The notes: generated from the sequence alone by a model not told the origin. A DNA stretch of 64,000 nucleotides from Bacillus sp. B1-b2 (GCF_009183415.1 NZ_WEHU01000004.1:186001-250000), one strand, 5' to 3'. Counted from the first letter of the stretch, positions 51,052-61,454 are shown. Translations and numbers: made by a program.

Positions 51052-52104
51052 TTAGTTAGGTAAACTTTCTCCTACATATTCATCTTTAATTTCTCCAACA
51101 ATCTCTTCTAAGATATCTTCCATCGTTACTAATCCAACTATTTCACCTTGTTCATTTCGCACTAATGCCATATGCACTCGGATTTGTTGCATTTTTAATA
51201 AAACTGTTTTAATGGGAGAGCTTTGTGGGAAGATAGGCATTTCGTGAATAAAATCTTGGATATTGATTTCTCTTCCTGCTACTATACTTGTTAGCATTTC
51301 TTTTGTGTTAACATATCCAAGTAATTTTTTATCTTCACCTATAACAGGATAACGTGTATATTCATGCTGGTTCAAAAGATCCAGCATATCATGAAAAGGC
51401 ATTGCTTTTCTCAATGTTACAATTTGTTCTTTAGGAATCATAATTTCCTTTGTAAGTCGATTATCGAAAGCAAAAATATTTTCTAAATATGCTAGTTCAG
51501 TTTGATTAATCTCTCCACTCTCATAACTTTGCGTAACTATAAGCTTTAGTTCTTCTTCCGAGTGAACTGTTTCGTGTCCTGCTGGCTTTACACCAAACCA
51601 ACGAAGTAAAACCTGTGAAGAGCCATTTAATGCACTAATAATCGGCTTTGTCATTTTACCAAACCAGTATAATCCTGGCGCAAGCATTAATGTCATTTTC
51701 TCTGCAAATTGAATTGCTAATGTTTTTGGCGCTAATTCACCAATAACCACGTGCAAGAAAGTGACAACTGCAAGTGCTATTCCGTATGATAGGACTGTTG
51801 ATACTGCTTCTGGAACATCAAATCTTTCAAATATCGGATGCAGCATTTTTTCAACTGTAGGTTCTCCTAATGCTCCTAAAACCAATGCTGTTATCGTTAT
51901 TCCAAGTTGACATGCAGATAAATAAAAGTCTAAATCATGCGCTACTTTTTTAGCTAAAATAGCTTTTTTATTTCCTTCTGAAATCAATTGATCAATTCTT
52001 GACATCCTTACTTTTAGAATGGCAAATTCAGCACCCACGAAGAAAGCTGTTAACAAAATAAAAACTGCTACTAAAAACAAATTCAATGCTATTAATCCGT
52101 CCAA
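51052..52104 (-). CDS. CNNM/CBS-domain membrane transporter, short form
   Basis: A 350-aa protein: CNNM transmembrane domain (about 1-195; AEFAILKVRMSRIDQLISEG, then QLGITITALVLGALGEPTVE) and a pair of CBS domains (about 215-340) ending DILEEIVGEIKDEYVGESLP. It stops there and lacks the CorC/HlyC domain present in its neighbour, to which it is closely similar. The family exports Mg2+ (B. subtilis YhdP/MpfA) or related ions. The TTG start at 52104 is separated from GGAGGTG by a hairpin (52110-52128), as in the neighbour. Confidence 0.88.
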   Translation of the reverse strand: MDGLIALNLFLVAVFILLTAFFVGAEFAILKVRMSRIDQLISEGNKKAILAKKVAHDLDFYLSACQLGITITALVLGALGEPTVEKMLHPIFERFDVPEAVSTVLSYGIALAVVTFLHVVIGELAPKTLAIQFAEKMTLMLAPGLYWFGKMTKPIISALNGSSQVLLRWFGVKPAGHETVHSEEELKLIVTQSYESGEINQTELAYLENIFAFDNRLTKEIMIPKEQIVTLRKAMPFHDMLDLLNQHEYTRYPVIGEDKKLLGYVNTKEMLTSIVAGREINIQDFIHEMPIFPQSSPIKTVLLKMQQIRVHMALVRNEQGEIVGLVTMEDILEEIVGEIKDEYVGESLPN

Positions 52105-52137
52105 TTAATTCCCTCTTTAAAAGAGGGATTCACCTCC
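52102..52137 (-). promoter_or_regulatory. Translation start with hairpin between Shine-Dalgarno and TTG
   Basis: On the minus strand GGAGGTG (52131-52137), then the hairpin TCCCTCTT-TTA-AAGAGGGA (52110-52128), then ATTAA and the start TTG. Linear spacing is 26 bases, far too long, but folding the hairpin would bring the site to a normal distance. Same arrangement at 53483-53515. Confidence 0.75.
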
Positions 52138-52174
52138 ATGATATAAGTAGATAAAGTGTTTAATAGATTCGTGT

Positions 52175-53485
52175 TTATACTCTTTGTAGAATGCGAGTTA
52201 GTTTGACTTCTTTAATTTGATAATTATCCATATCTGTTACTGTCCACACATGGTCACCTTTTTCTACCTGATCACCAATATTTGCTGTGTCTAACAATTG
52301 ATATTGAACCCATCCTGCAATGGTATCAAGCTCCTCGCTCTCATCAAATTGAAGAGCAAAACGCTCCTGTAAATCTACCAATAAAACACGACCATTAATG
52401 AAATACTGATTATCACCTAATTCTCTAATATCAGCCACTTCATCTGCGTCAAATTCATCTCGGATCTCACCAACAAGTTCTTCTAATATATCTTCCATTG
52501 TCAGAATACCAGACGTACCACCATATTCATCAATGACTAGCACCATATGAACTCGTTCTTGCTGCATCTTTAATAGTGCATCTTGAAGCCTAGTGACTTC
52601 TAACACAACTGGTAAACTACGGACATGTTCCTCTAATTTTTCTTCTTGACCAGAAGCCATTTGTGTAAGCATCTTCTTTACATTCACTACTCCAACAATA
52701 TGGTCTTTATCTCCATCTTCTGTAACTGGATACCTTGTATAATTATTTTCATCTAATACATTTACAATATCATTGTAGGTCATATCTTTATTCAATGTAA
52801 CAAATTCTGTTCTTGGAACCATAATATCTTTGGCTACTCTTTCGTCAAAAGAAAAAACATTCTCCATATACTCTAGCTCTTTTTGATCGATTTCCCCACC
52901 TTGATAACTTTGAGTCATAATGATTTTTAGCTCTTCTTCTGAATACGCTTGTTCATGTCCTGCTGGCTTTACACCAAAAAGACGAAGCATTAGTTGTGCA
53001 GATCCATTAAGAGTCCAAATAAATGGTTTCATTATATTCCCAAACCAGTATAGGGGTGGAGCTAATAAAAGAGTTAATTTCTCAGAGAATTGAATGGCTA
53101 AAGTCTTAGGTGCCATTTCCCCCACTACTACGTGTAGAAATGTAACTAATATAAAGGAAATAGCGTAGGAAGCTACGGAGGAAACCGACTCCGAGATATT
53201 CAATAAATCGAATAGTGGATAAAGTATTCGTTCCACAGCAGGTTTACCTAAAGCACCTAGTCCTAAAGCAGTAACAGTTATCCCTAATTGACATGCAGAT
53301 AGATAGTAATCTAGATTACCAGCCACCTTTTTTGCGAGTATTGCCTTTTTATTACCTTCTGTTATTAACTGATCGATTCTTGACATCCTAATTTTTACAA
53401 CTGCAAATTCAGAAGCCACGAAAAAAGCAGTTAATAATAGTAGTAGTACCAATAAAAATAAATTTGTTATCGTTATAATGTCCAA
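52175..53485 (-). CDS. CNNM/CBS/CorC-HlyC-domain membrane transporter, long form
   Basis: A 436-aa protein: CNNM domain with about four membrane segments (1-200), two CBS domains (210-335; GTSGILTMEDILEELVGEI) and a C-terminal CorC/HlyC domain (345-430; YFINGRVLLVDLQERF, DTIAGWVQYQL). Homologous to B. subtilis YhdP (MpfA), a Mg2+ exporter; the MerR gene just upstream parallels yhdQ beside yhdP. TTG start at 53485 with a hairpin between GGAGGTG and the start. Confidence 0.9.
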   Translation of the reverse strand: MDIITITNLFLLVLLLLLTAFFVASEFAVVKIRMSRIDQLITEGNKKAILAKKVAGNLDYYLSACQLGITVTALGLGALGKPAVERILYPLFDLLNISESVSSVASYAISFILVTFLHVVVGEMAPKTLAIQFSEKLTLLLAPPLYWFGNIMKPFIWTLNGSAQLMLRLFGVKPAGHEQAYSEEELKIIMTQSYQGGEIDQKELEYMENVFSFDERVAKDIMVPRTEFVTLNKDMTYNDIVNVLDENNYTRYPVTEDGDKDHIVGVVNVKKMLTQMASGQEEKLEEHVRSLPVVLEVTRLQDALLKMQQERVHMVLVIDEYGGTSGILTMEDILEELVGEIRDEFDADEVADIRELGDNQYFINGRVLLVDLQERFALQFDESEELDTIAGWVQYQLLDTANIGDQVEKGDHVWTVTDMDNYQIKEVKLTRILQRV

Positions 53486-53515
53486 TTATTTCCCTCTTAA
53501 GAGGGATTCACCTCC
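53483..53515 (-). promoter_or_regulatory. Translation start with hairpin between Shine-Dalgarno and TTG
   Basis: On the minus strand GGAGGTG (53509-53515), then the perfect palindrome TCCCTCTTAAGAGGGA (53491-53506), AATAA and TTG. Linear spacing 23 bases. The element is shared with the downstream paralogue although the loop differs. Confidence 0.75.
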
Positions 53516-53522
53516 AGGAATT

Positions 53523-53909
53523 TTACATTAAAGACAGTAATTTCATTACGTCTAATAATTTTGTTTCAAGTGTATGATACACTTTTCTTTTTTCTTCCTG
53601 CGGCACATCTTTCATTTTTTCTTCTAATGATGTCAACTTTTTATGCAAACACTGTATCTCAGACTGCACTTCATTCATTATTGGCTGAATTCCTTCATTC
53701 TCTCCTGATTCAAGCACTTTACGAATTTCTTCTATCGACATTCTTTGATTTTTAAGGATTTTTATCCGTTCTAATGTTTGCAAAACATCCTCTTTATATA
53801 GACGATAATTAGAAGCAGACCGCGTTACAGGAAGTAATTTTTGACTTGTATAATAGTCTATCGTTCTTGTAGACAGTCCACTTAATTTCGCCACTTGGCC
53901 AATACGCAA
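53523..53909 (-). CDS. MerR-family transcriptional regulator
   Basis: A 128-aa regulator: N-terminal winged helix IGQVAKLSGLSTRTIDYYTS with the NYRLYKEDVL wing, the hinge helix LKNQRMSIEEIRKVLESG and a long coiled-coil dimer helix. There is no C-terminal Cys cluster for metals. I chose TTG at 53909 (MRIGQVAK), eight bases after GGGAAGG, giving the usual MerR start; the frame extends 19 codons further. It lies 37 bp before the CNNM pair and may control it. Confidence 0.85.
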   Translation of the reverse strand: MRIGQVAKLSGLSTRTIDYYTSQKLLPVTRSASNYRLYKEDVLQTLERIKILKNQRMSIEEIRKVLESGENEGIQPIMNEVQSEIQCLHKKLTSLEEKMKDVPQEEKRKVYHTLETKLLDVMKLLSLM

Positions 53910-54100
53910 TAACGACGCCTTCCCAATGCAACCCCCCCTAACCGACTCACTAAGTAATAATTTCATTTTAACATAAAAACCATAAACTATACAGCTAAAC
54001 GTTTCGCTTTTAGGTTTTCCGTTCTTATATACTTACATTGTTAGGACAAATATTATTCCATTTTTTTAAGAATGTTAATCTTTTATTCCATTTATAATAA

Positions 54101-54138
54101 GAAAAATCGGAAAGAGATTAATCTCTTTCCGATTTTTC
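54101..54138. terminator. tdk terminator (perfect palindrome)
   Basis: AAAAATCGGAAAGAGATT and AATCTCTTTCCGATTTTT are exact complements with no spacer; it starts at the tdk stop. Confidence 0.88.
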
Positions 54139-54758
54139 TATATAGTGCTTGGAGCACTTTTTTCCATATTTATTTTCACCATATTTCCTGGTACTTCATG
54201 ATGGTGTCTACATCTCGGCTCATATGACTCTGATGCTCCAACTAAAATAATCGGATCATCATAGCCTGCAGGAGAGCCATTAATCAATCGTTGGGTTCTA
54301 CTCGCTGGAGACCCACAAACAGCACAAACTGCTTGAAGCTTTGTTACTAATTCAGCAATAGCCATTAATTCTGGCATCTTACCAAATGGTTCTCCTCTAA
54401 AGTCTTGATCTAAGCCTGCACAAATTACACGATAGCCACTGTTCGCTAAATGCTGAACAACATCTACAATATCATTATCAAAAAATTGAATTTCGTCAAT
54501 TGCCACTACTTCTGTATCGGAAGCAACATGCTTAAAGATGTCGGCAGATTTACTAATAGGAATTGCAATTGTTGATGTTCCATTGTGGGATACAACTGCT
54601 TCTTCACTATAACGATTATCTATACTAGGTTTGAAAACAATGAAATTCTGTTTAGCAAATTGCGCCCTTCTTACACGGCGGATGAGTTCTTCGGATTTCC
54701 CAGAAAACATGCTCCCACAAATAACCTCTACCCATCCATGATGTTTCATTACATACAT
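54138..54758 (-). CDS. tdk: Thymidine kinase Tdk
   Basis: A 206-aa type II thymidine kinase for dTMP salvage. P-loop [14 protein letters not shown], Walker-B-like [10 protein letters not shown], zinc cysteines in [14 protein letters not shown] and RCRHHH. The ATG at 54758 (MYVMKHHGW) after GGAAGGGG matches B. subtilis; the longer frame lacks support. rpmE follows the same order as in B. subtilis. Confidence 0.96.
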   Translation of the reverse strand: MYVMKHHGWVEVICGSMFSGKSEELIRRVRRAQFAKQNFIVFKPSIDNRYSEEAVVSHNGTSTIAIPISKSADIFKHVASDTEVVAIDEIQFFDNDIVDVVQHLANSGYRVICAGLDQDFRGEPFGKMPELMAIAELVTKLQAVCAVCGSPASRTQRLINGSPAGYDDPIILVGASESYEPRCRHHHEVPGNMVKINMEKSAPSTI

Positions 54759-54904
54759 GAAAACGCCCCTTCCACAATCAAGCAACTATCATACTTTTAT
54801 CTCTACTCAATATTAAAACTAAAATAAAATACTTAAGGATAAAAGTCATTTTTCCACTTAAATATGGCTTTTATTCTTAAATACTCTACATAAAACCCAA
54901 AAAT

Positions 54905-54940
54905 AAAAACAGGCAAGGAAAAGTAACTTCTTGCCTGCTC
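54905..54940 (-). terminator. rpmE terminator
   Basis: On the minus strand CAGGCAAG and CTTGCCTG form an 8-bp stem followed by TTTTTATTTTT. Confidence 0.82.
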
Positions 54941-54950
54941 TTGATATTTA

Positions 54951-55151
54951 TTACTTAATGCCGTATTTCTTATTGAAGCGATCAACACGTCCGCCAGCTT
55001 CAGCGAATTTTTGACGTCCAGTATAGAATGGGTGGCACTCAGAACAAGTTTCAACTTTCATTTCTTTTCTAACAGAACCAGTTTTGAACTCGTTACCGCA
55101 AGCGCATTTCACCGTAATTTCATTATAAGTTGGATGAATTCCTGCTTTCAT
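54951..55151 (-). CDS. rpmE: Ribosomal protein bL31 (zinc form) RpmE
   Basis: A 66-aa large-subunit protein with all four zinc cysteines, C16 and C18 (CAC) and C36 and C39 (CSEC), so the zinc-binding form and not the zinc-free YtiA type. The [10 protein letters not shown] motif is typical. RBS AGGAGA. Confidence 0.97.
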   Translation of the reverse strand: MKAGIHPTYNEITVKCACGNEFKTGSVRKEMKVETCSECHPFYTGRQKFAEAGGRVDRFNKKYGIK

Positions 55152-55294
55152 TCCTTTTCATCTCCTTCCGCCCTGCATCTTTCGAAACAGAGTTATCAAG
55201 CAATGTATAAGCACTGCTTTTAAAAACACGTTGACTTTATTATAACAAGGACATCCTCATTTTGCAACATCCTTAACCTTCCATTATTTAGCTT

Positions 55295-56569
55295 TTATGA
55301 TCGTTTTACAGGACTAGCTTTCATTTGTTCTCCTAGTACTGCAAAAAACTCTTCATTGCTCTTCGTTTGTTTTAATTTTCTCATGAACTTTTCTGTAAAA
55401 TCAGGTGCATCTGACATAGATTTACGAATAGCCCACAACTTATCCAGATTTTCTTTCGGTATAAGAAGCTCTTCTTTACGAGTTCCTGAGCGCCTAATAT
55501 CGATTGCAGGGAAGATTCTTCTTTCTGCAAGAGAGCGATCTAAATGTAATTCCATATTACCAGTACCTTTAAATTCCTCATAAATCACGTCATCCATACG
55601 GGAACCTGTATCTACCAATGCAGTAGCAAGGATAGTTAAAGATCCACCTTCTTCAATATTACGGGCAGCTCCAAAAAAGCGTTTTGGACGATGGAATGCA
55701 CCAGGATCAATACCACCAGATAATGTCCGTCCACTAGGAGGAATAACTAAATTGTAAGCACGTGCTAGTCTTGTAATACTATCCATTAAGATAATAACAT
55801 CTCTTTTATGCTCTACAAGGCGCATAGCTCGCTCTAATACCAATTCAGCTACTTTAATATGGTTTTCAGGTACCTCATCAAATGTAGAACTTACTACATC
55901 TCCTGTAACTGATCTTTCAATGTCTGTAACCTCTTCAGGGCGTTCATCAATTAGTAAGACAATCAATTCTGCATCAGGATGATTCGTTGTAATACTATTT
56001 GCTATCTCTTTAATTAACATTGTTTTACCAGCTTTTGGCGGAGCTACGATTAAACCACGTTGTCCAAAACCTACTGGAGCTAAAACATCCATAATTCTAG
56101 TAGAAACATTTTTTTGAATGGTTTCTAGGTTCATATGTCTATCTGGATATAGTGGTGTAAGAGCAGGGAAATGCACTCTTTCCTTTGCTGTTTCAGGGTC
56201 ATCTCCATTTACCGCCTCTACTTGCAGTAAACCAAAATATCTCTCATTTTCTTTTGGAGGTCGAACCTTCCCTGACACTTTATCTCCATTCCTTAAATCA
56301 AATCTTCTTATTTGAGAAGCAGAAATATATATGTCTTGAGAGCTTGGAGAGTAATTAATTGGTCTTAGAAATCCAAATCCCTCTGATTGAATGATTTCCA
56401 GTACTCCCTCCATAAAAAAATAGCCCTCTTGCTCTGCTCTTGCTTTTAAAATAGAAAAAATAAGCTCTTTTTTTGTTAATTTGCTATAATAAGCCACTTT
56501 ATATTCACGAGCTAATTCATATAATTCTTTTAACTTCATATTTTCTAAACTAGATATATTTAATCCCAT
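55295..56569 (-). CDS. rho: Transcription termination factor Rho
   Basis: A 424-aa RNA-dependent ATPase hexamer. N-terminal helical bundle ([19 protein letters not shown]), cold-shock-type RNA-binding domain ([26 protein letters not shown]), Walker [11 protein letters not shown], Walker [17 protein letters not shown] and the Q/R-loop [16 protein letters not shown] chose ATG 56569 ([11 protein letters not shown]), close to the B. subtilis length; the ribosome site GTGGTG is moderate. Confidence 0.97.
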   Translation of the reverse strand: MGLNISSLENMKLKELYELAREYKVAYYSKLTKKELIFSILKARAEQEGYFFMEGVLEIIQSEGFGFLRPINYSPSSQDIYISASQIRRFDLRNGDKVSGKVRPPKENERYFGLLQVEAVNGDDPETAKERVHFPALTPLYPDRHMNLETIQKNVSTRIMDVLAPVGFGQRGLIVAPPKAGKTMLIKEIANSITTNHPDAELIVLLIDERPEEVTDIERSVTGDVVSSTFDEVPENHIKVAELVLERAMRLVEHKRDVIILMDSITRLARAYNLVIPPSGRTLSGGIDPGAFHRPKRFFGAARNIEEGGSLTILATALVDTGSRMDDVIYEEFKGTGNMELHLDRSLAERRIFPAIDIRRSGTRKEELLIPKENLDKLWAIRKSMSDAPDFTEKFMRKLKQTKSNEEFFAVLGEQMKASPVKRS

Positions 56570-57254
56570 GTTTACACCACTCTTTAGTTTTTTCAATAAT
56601 CCCTGTCATTTTTCATATGAATAAGGGAACGTATAGTACCTGTATTTGAGGCGAATCGTTTTTTGTGAAGAAAGTTTTGATGCGAGAAAAAAATTAGCGA
56701 AGGATGGAAAAGAAGATATAGAACCCTTCTCCAGCTGTCGTATTTGTTACGTTTACATAATTTTGGTGAATTCCTTTATTGAGGCCCACAATTAATGGAA
56801 TACACCAACAGATGCTAATGACCTTAATGTAATAAGGGTTTAATCAAAATGAATTGATAGAATGAATGGAAATGTCTTATCTTCGCGGAGTATTTTATAT
56901 CCTTGATGATTTTTGTCTTGTAGTAGAATCTATCAAAAGCACTCTCTATTTTAACTCTTGAAGTGAAAAATACGCAACAAGAATTTTCACCCAATAGATA
57001 TTTATTATATACATCATTATTCAAGCCTCTGAGCTCGTTTTCCTATCATTATCTTTATTAAAGGAAATATTCAATAAGGAAGGTTCTTTTTCTTAAAGGA
57101 AATCTATTAGCCATAGAAGGATCAATAAGCTTTCTTTCGTATTTTAATTAGTATCTTTTGATGGTAAATAATATAACGTTGTTTAAGAGGATTAGAAGGA
57201 ATATATCAATCATACTATATCCCTTCTTTATTCATTTAACTATCATTCTTGAAT
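56570..57254. other. Gene-free interval between rho and murAB
   Basis: About 685 bases where B. subtilis has glpX. Translated frames show nothing like GlpX; the longest (56824-57024) has no ribosome site and no recognisable sequence. A stem GAAGGAATATA/TATATCCCTTC near 57198-57227 may end murAB, without a T-run. Confidence 0.4.
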
Positions 57255-58541
57255 CTATACGTTCTTTAACTGTTCATATTCTTCTTTAGTTAAATTCTCT
57301 CGCCAAATAGTAGCACCTAAACCTGTTAATTTTTCAACTAAATGACTATACCCTCTATCTATATGCTCTAACCCAGTTACCTCTGTTACACCTTCTGCCA
57401 TTAATCCAGCAATAACTAATGCTGCACCTGCACGTAAGTCACTCGCTTTTACCTTAGCACCTTGTAAATTAGTTGGTCCATTAATAATAGCAGAACGACC
57501 TTCTACTTTAATAGTTGCATTCATACGGCGCAGTTCATCTATATGCTTAAATCTAGCTCCATAGATTGTATCAGTTACCACACTTGTCCCGCTAGTCTTT
57601 GTTAACAAAGAAGTGAAAGGTTGTTGTAAATCCGTCGGAAAGCCAGGATAAACTAACGTTTTAATATCAACTGATTTTAAAGCATCATTTGAGCTAATAA
57701 AAACCTGCTCATCACTCGACTCAATGGAGACACCCATCTCTCTTAATTTAGCAATTAGGGATTCCAAATGTTGGGGAATTACGTTGTCTACTATTACTCC
57801 ATCGCCTACTGCAGCTCCAATAATAATATATGTACCTGCTTCAATACGATCTGGGATAATAGTATGGCGGCAACCATGTAATTGCTCCACACCCTCAATA
57901 CGTATTACATCTGTCCCTGCCCCTTTAATATTTGCTCCCATATTGTTTAAAAGGGTTGCAACGTCTATAATTTCGGGCTCTTTTGCTGCGTTCTCAATGA
58001 TCGTTTTTCCTTTTGCACGAACTGCTGCAAGCATTATATTTATTGTTGCCCCGACACTCACAACATCTAAATATATTCTTGCTCCCCTTAATTCATCTGC
58101 TCTTAAGTAAATGGCACCTTGCTCATTTGTTACGTGTGCTCCTAGCGCCTCAAAGCCTTTAATATGTTGATCAATAGGTCTTGGTCCCAGATGACAGCCA
58201 CCTGGCAAACCTATTACAGCTTTTTTAAATTTACCTAACATAGCACCCATTAAATAATAGGAAGCACGTAGCATTTTAACCTTTCCACTAGGCATAGGCA
58301 TAGAAATCATGGTAGATGGATCGATTGTCATATCAGATTCTGATAGGGAAACACTTCCACCTAATTCTTCCATAATCTCTTTTAATATTTGAACATCCGA
58401 AATGTCAGGTAATCCTTCAATTGTTACAGGAGAATCAGCTAAAATAGTAGCTGGAATTAGTGCAACTGCACTGTTTTTAGCGCCACTCACTCTAACTGTT
58501 CCTTTTAGTTTAGAACCACCTGCAATCATAAGTTTTTCCAT
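57255..58541 (-). CDS. murAB: UDP-N-acetylglucosamine 1-carboxyvinyltransferase MurAB
   Basis: A 428-aa second MurA, with active-site Cys116 in [20 protein letters not shown] and [18 protein letters not shown]. It catalyses the same first step of peptidoglycan synthesis as murAA at 17.7 kb. Low-GC Gram-positives usually keep two forms; this one stands near fba and rho as in B. subtilis murAB (murZ). ATG at 58541 (MEKLMIAGG) after AAGGGAG. Confidence 0.96.
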   Translation of the reverse strand: MEKLMIAGGSKLKGTVRVSGAKNSAVALIPATILADSPVTIEGLPDISDVQILKEIMEELGGSVSLSESDMTIDPSTMISMPMPSGKVKMLRASYYLMGAMLGKFKKAVIGLPGGCHLGPRPIDQHIKGFEALGAHVTNEQGAIYLRADELRGARIYLDVVSVGATINIMLAAVRAKGKTIIENAAKEPEIIDVATLLNNMGANIKGAGTDVIRIEGVEQLHGCRHTIIPDRIEAGTYIIIGAAVGDGVIVDNVIPQHLESLIAKLREMGVSIESSDEQVFISSNDALKSVDIKTLVYPGFPTDLQQPFTSLLTKTSGTSVVTDTIYGARFKHIDELRRMNATIKVEGRSAIINGPTNLQGAKVKASDLRAGAALVIAGLMAEGVTEVTGLEHIDRGYSHLVEKLTGLGATIWRENLTKEEYEQLKNV

Positions 58542-58810
58542 TACTAGCTCCCTTCTAAGCCAATGCAAAAAACGCTATATTCTGCTCTAACTGTCCATAA
58601 GATGAGGCTTGGATGTAGACTCTTGATTTATTACTGTTACTTATTATACCAAATATTAATACTTAATGGAAAAGTATATGTCTATTGAAATCTAGTTATT
58701 CAATTGTTAAGTCTTCTAATTAATAGTTTTAAATCCATGTTCATAGCATTCCCTAATTGCCCTGCTCTAATACTATCCAATCGAAACACAGCCATTAATG
58801 AAAAAACGAA

Positions 58811-58848
58811 AGAGGATGCACCGAAGGGTAAACCTTCAGGCATCCTCT
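58811..58848 (-). terminator. fba terminator
   Basis: On the minus strand GAGGATGC and GCATCCTC enclose an inner GAAGG/CCTTC stem, followed by TTTCGTTTTTTC. Confidence 0.85.
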
Positions 58849-58868
58849 TTATATTTTGATACAAAAAA

Positions 58869-59726
58869 TTATGCTTTGTTTGAAGAACCGAATTCTTTAA
58901 TTTTACCAATTACTGTTGCTTTAATAGCATCGCGAGCTGGTCCTAAGTATTTACGTGGATCATACTCTTCTGGTTTAGCAGCTAAAGTTTCACGAACAGC
59001 TTTAGCAGAAGCGATTTGGTTTTCAGTATTAACGTTGATTTTTGCAGTTCCTAAAGAAATTGCTTTAGTGATATCTTTTGTAGGGATACCAGTACCACCG
59101 TGTAATACTAATGGTAAACCAGTTGCTTTACCGATTTCTTCCATTTCTTTGAAACCTAAGTTAGGCTCACCTTTGTATGGTCCATGAACAGAACCTAAAG
59201 CTGGAGCTAAAGTATCAATACCAGTTAGTTTAACAAGTTCAACACATTCGTTAGCATCAGCATAGATAACACCTTCAGCTACTATATCATCTTCTTGTCC
59301 GCCAACAGTACCAAGTTCAGCCTCTACAGAAACACCTTTAGAATGAGCGTATTCTACTACTTTTTTAGTAGTTGCAACATTCTCATCGAATGGATGGTGA
59401 GAAGCATCAATCATAACAGATGTAAAACCAGCATCAATTGCTTCTTTACATTTATCAAAGCTTGAACCATGATCTAAATGAATAGCAACTGGAACAGTGA
59501 TTTTATAGTCTTCTAATAAACCTTCAACCATTTTTACAACAGTTTTGAAGCCACCCATGTAACGTGCAGCACCTTCAGATACACCTAGAATTACTGGAGA
59601 TTTCTCTTCTTCTGCAGCTTGAAGAATTGCTTGTGTAAACTCAAGGTTATTTAAGTTAAATTGTCCAACAGCGTAACCTTCTGCTTTTGCTTTGTTTAAC
59701 ATGTCTTTCATTGAAACTAAAGGCAT
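58869..59726 (-). CDS. fba: Class II fructose-1,6-bisphosphate aldolase FbaA
   Basis: A 285-aa zinc aldolase splitting fructose-1,6-bisphosphate into two triose phosphates in glycolysis and reversing it in gluconeogenesis. [12 protein letters not shown] holds a zinc His and the catalytic Asp; [15 protein letters not shown] and [10 protein letters not shown] follow. RBS AAGGAGG. It is between murAB and spo0F as in B. subtilis, but tal (ywjH) is missing. Confidence 0.97.
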   Translation of the reverse strand: MPLVSMKDMLNKAKAEGYAVGQFNLNNLEFTQAILQAAEEEKSPVILGVSEGAARYMGGFKTVVKMVEGLLEDYKITVPVAIHLDHGSSFDKCKEAIDAGFTSVMIDASHHPFDENVATTKKVVEYAHSKGVSVEAELGTVGGQEDDIVAEGVIYADANECVELVKLTGIDTLAPALGSVHGPYKGEPNLGFKEMEEIGKATGLPLVLHGGTGIPTKDITKAISLGTAKINVNTENQIASAKAVRETLAAKPEEYDPRKYLGPARDAIKATVIGKIKEFGSSNKA

Positions 59727-60041
59727 TTTTCTTCCTCCTTATTGAATGATCGTCCCTTACTAACAGGTAATCTTTATTAAAATTCCCAAAGAGAATGTTG
59801 GTTATGTATGAATACCCAAAGTAAATGAAACGAATCATTTCCTGATAAATTCATTTGTAATCATACCAAAATAAAACAAGAAATGCTATTATTCCGTCAC
59901 TTTTTTCTTTTTTGTCACAAAATATTATATGTATTTAACTTTGAAAACGCTTCATTATATTTTAAGTCATAGAGATAGTTGTAAACTCTCTCTCCTATTA
60001 TATGTATAACTACTAAATTAAGCGGATGGATAAATCCCCTC
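59727..60041. other. Intergenic region upstream of fba
   Basis: About 315 bases with the fba promoter region. At about 59942-59955 TGAAAACGCTTCAT resembles a CcpA catabolite site. Nothing else stands out. Confidence 0.3.
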
Positions 60042-60404
60042 TTATTGGGTAATATATTGTTTTACAGCAGCACGCAAATCATCAATGTCAAAAGGCTTTG
60101 CAAAATGAGTTAAAGCTCCAAGATCTCTTGCTTCCTGTATCATGTCTAATTCGCCATAAGCAGTCATAATAATTACTCTTATATCTTTTGTTAATTGTTT
60201 CATACGTTTTAATATTTCAATGCCATCCATTCCTGGAATTTTCATATCAAGTAAAACTAAGTCAGGCATTTCATTTTTTACTATGTCTAAAGCTTGTACT
60301 CCATTTGCTGCTTGAAACGTTTTATACCCTTCTTTTTGGAATACTTCATTTAAAAGAATCCTAATTCCAAACTGATCATCTACAATTAATATTTTCCCTT
60401 TCAT
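60042..60404 (-). CDS. spo0F: Sporulation phosphorelay response regulator Spo0F
   Basis: A 120-aa single-domain response regulator that passes phosphate from sensor kinases (KinA-E type) to Spo0B and so to Spo0A at the start of sporulation. The acidic pocket D9-D10, phospho-acceptor D53 ([11 protein letters not shown]), T81 and K103 (FAKPFD) are all in place; no output domain. Upstream, the minus strand has TTGTCGGT near 60533-60540, similar to a Spo0A box (TTGTCGAA), a weak hint of Spo0A control. RBS AAGGAAGGG. Confidence 0.95.
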   Translation of the reverse strand: MKGKILIVDDQFGIRILLNEVFQKEGYKTFQAANGVQALDIVKNEMPDLVLLDMKIPGMDGIEILKRMKQLTKDIRVIIMTAYGELDMIQEARDLGALTHFAKPFDIDDLRAAVKQYITQ

Positions 60405-60732
60405 TCATTAACCCTTCCTTCTAAGTTATCATATTATGTCTCTTTTATTTACATTACGGTAGCAGAGCCCACTGCTTACTTCATGGATTGAAAGTATTAA
60501 TACTTAGTTTTTTTTAAAAAAACTAGTTTGCCAACCGACAAGCTTACAAATAAATGTAGGGACTAAATGAAATTTCTACTTTATCTTAGTTAATTTTCTA
60601 CTTAATGGTCAACTTTTCCTGCTAAGTCCTGTAAATTTTACCTTTTACGTACATTAATTTATAATAAATATCATTCAATTACTAATATAGTTAGAAAATT
60701 TTTGTTGAATTTATAACAATGGAGGTTTACTT
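60405..60732. other. Divergent promoter region of spo0F and ywjG
   Basis: About 330 bases between divergent genes. A Spo0A-box-like word lies near 60533-60540. A minus-strand GCAGGAAAAG with GTAGAAAAT 12 bases on is a faint sigma-H-type match. Neither is firm. Confidence 0.35.
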
Positions 60733-61263
60733 GTGCTTAAAATGTTTTCTACCCAATTAAGTGGTATGTTTAAAAGACTTTATGAACAAAACGAAGAAAA
60801 GCTAGAAGATAGTGCAAGATTATTGGCGCAATCTATTATAGGTGAAGGAAAAATTTATATCTTTACAACAGATGAAATGGCTGGGGTCCAGCATGAAGCT
60901 ATAAATGGTTTAGAACCTCTTTTTAATCTGGAAGGATGGAACAATCAGGATATAACTTCTGTAACGATGAGTGATCGTTTTCTGTTAATTTCTAGAAGTT
61001 CTTCGGATGAGAAAATTCTTCATCTAGCTAAACAGCTAGAGAAAGCTCAAATTCCTTTTATTGTTATTTCTTCTATAATGGAAGCAGAAGAAAGCACGAT
61101 TCAGGATATAGCGGACGTTTTCATTGATTTGAAATTAAAGAAGCCTTTGCTACCGGATGATGAAGGCAATAGATATGGTTATCCATCATTGATTGCAGCT
61201 TTGTATATATATCATGGAATGAAGTTCACAGTTGATGAAATAGTGAAAGAATACGATATATAA
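60733..61263 (+). CDS. ywjG: DUF2529 protein YwjG
   Basis: A 176-aa soluble protein of the DUF2529 family with an SIS-like alpha/beta fold (GEGKIYIFTTDEMAGVQHEA, RFLLISRSSSDEKILHLAKQ), function unknown. It is divergent from spo0F and convergent with pyrG, as in B. subtilis. The start is GTG at 60733, seven bases after GGAGG. Confidence 0.85.
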   Translation: MLKMFSTQLSGMFKRLYEQNEEKLEDSARLLAQSIIGEGKIYIFTTDEMAGVQHEAINGLEPLFNLEGWNNQDITSVTMSDRFLLISRSSSDEKILHLAKQLEKAQIPFIVISSIMEAEESTIQDIADVFIDLKLKKPLLPDDEGNRYGYPSLIAALYIYHGMKFTVDEIVKEYDI

Positions 61264-61416
61264 TAGGAAGAAACACGACATCTTTTGTGAAATAACCTAA
61301 CTTATGAAGTTATGTTATTATCATTCGAACTATATGATAATGTTTACTTGGCAGGTTCTATTATAGATCACTCTACAGCGTTTGCTAACTTATTAGTACC
61401 TTTTATATTCTTGATA

Positions 61417-61453
61417 CAGAAAAAGCCCACAATAAAGAGTGGGCTTTTTCTGT
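61417..61453. terminator. Bidirectional terminator between ywjG and pyrG
   Basis: AGAAAAAGCCCAC and GTGGGCTTTTTCT form a perfect 13-bp stem with T-runs on both strands. Confidence 0.88.
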
Positions 61454-61454
61454 A

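Noticed and set aside
56824-57024. 66-codon minus-strand frame in the rho-murAB gap
   Set aside because: No ribosome site, no similarity to GlpX, composition like intergenic DNA.
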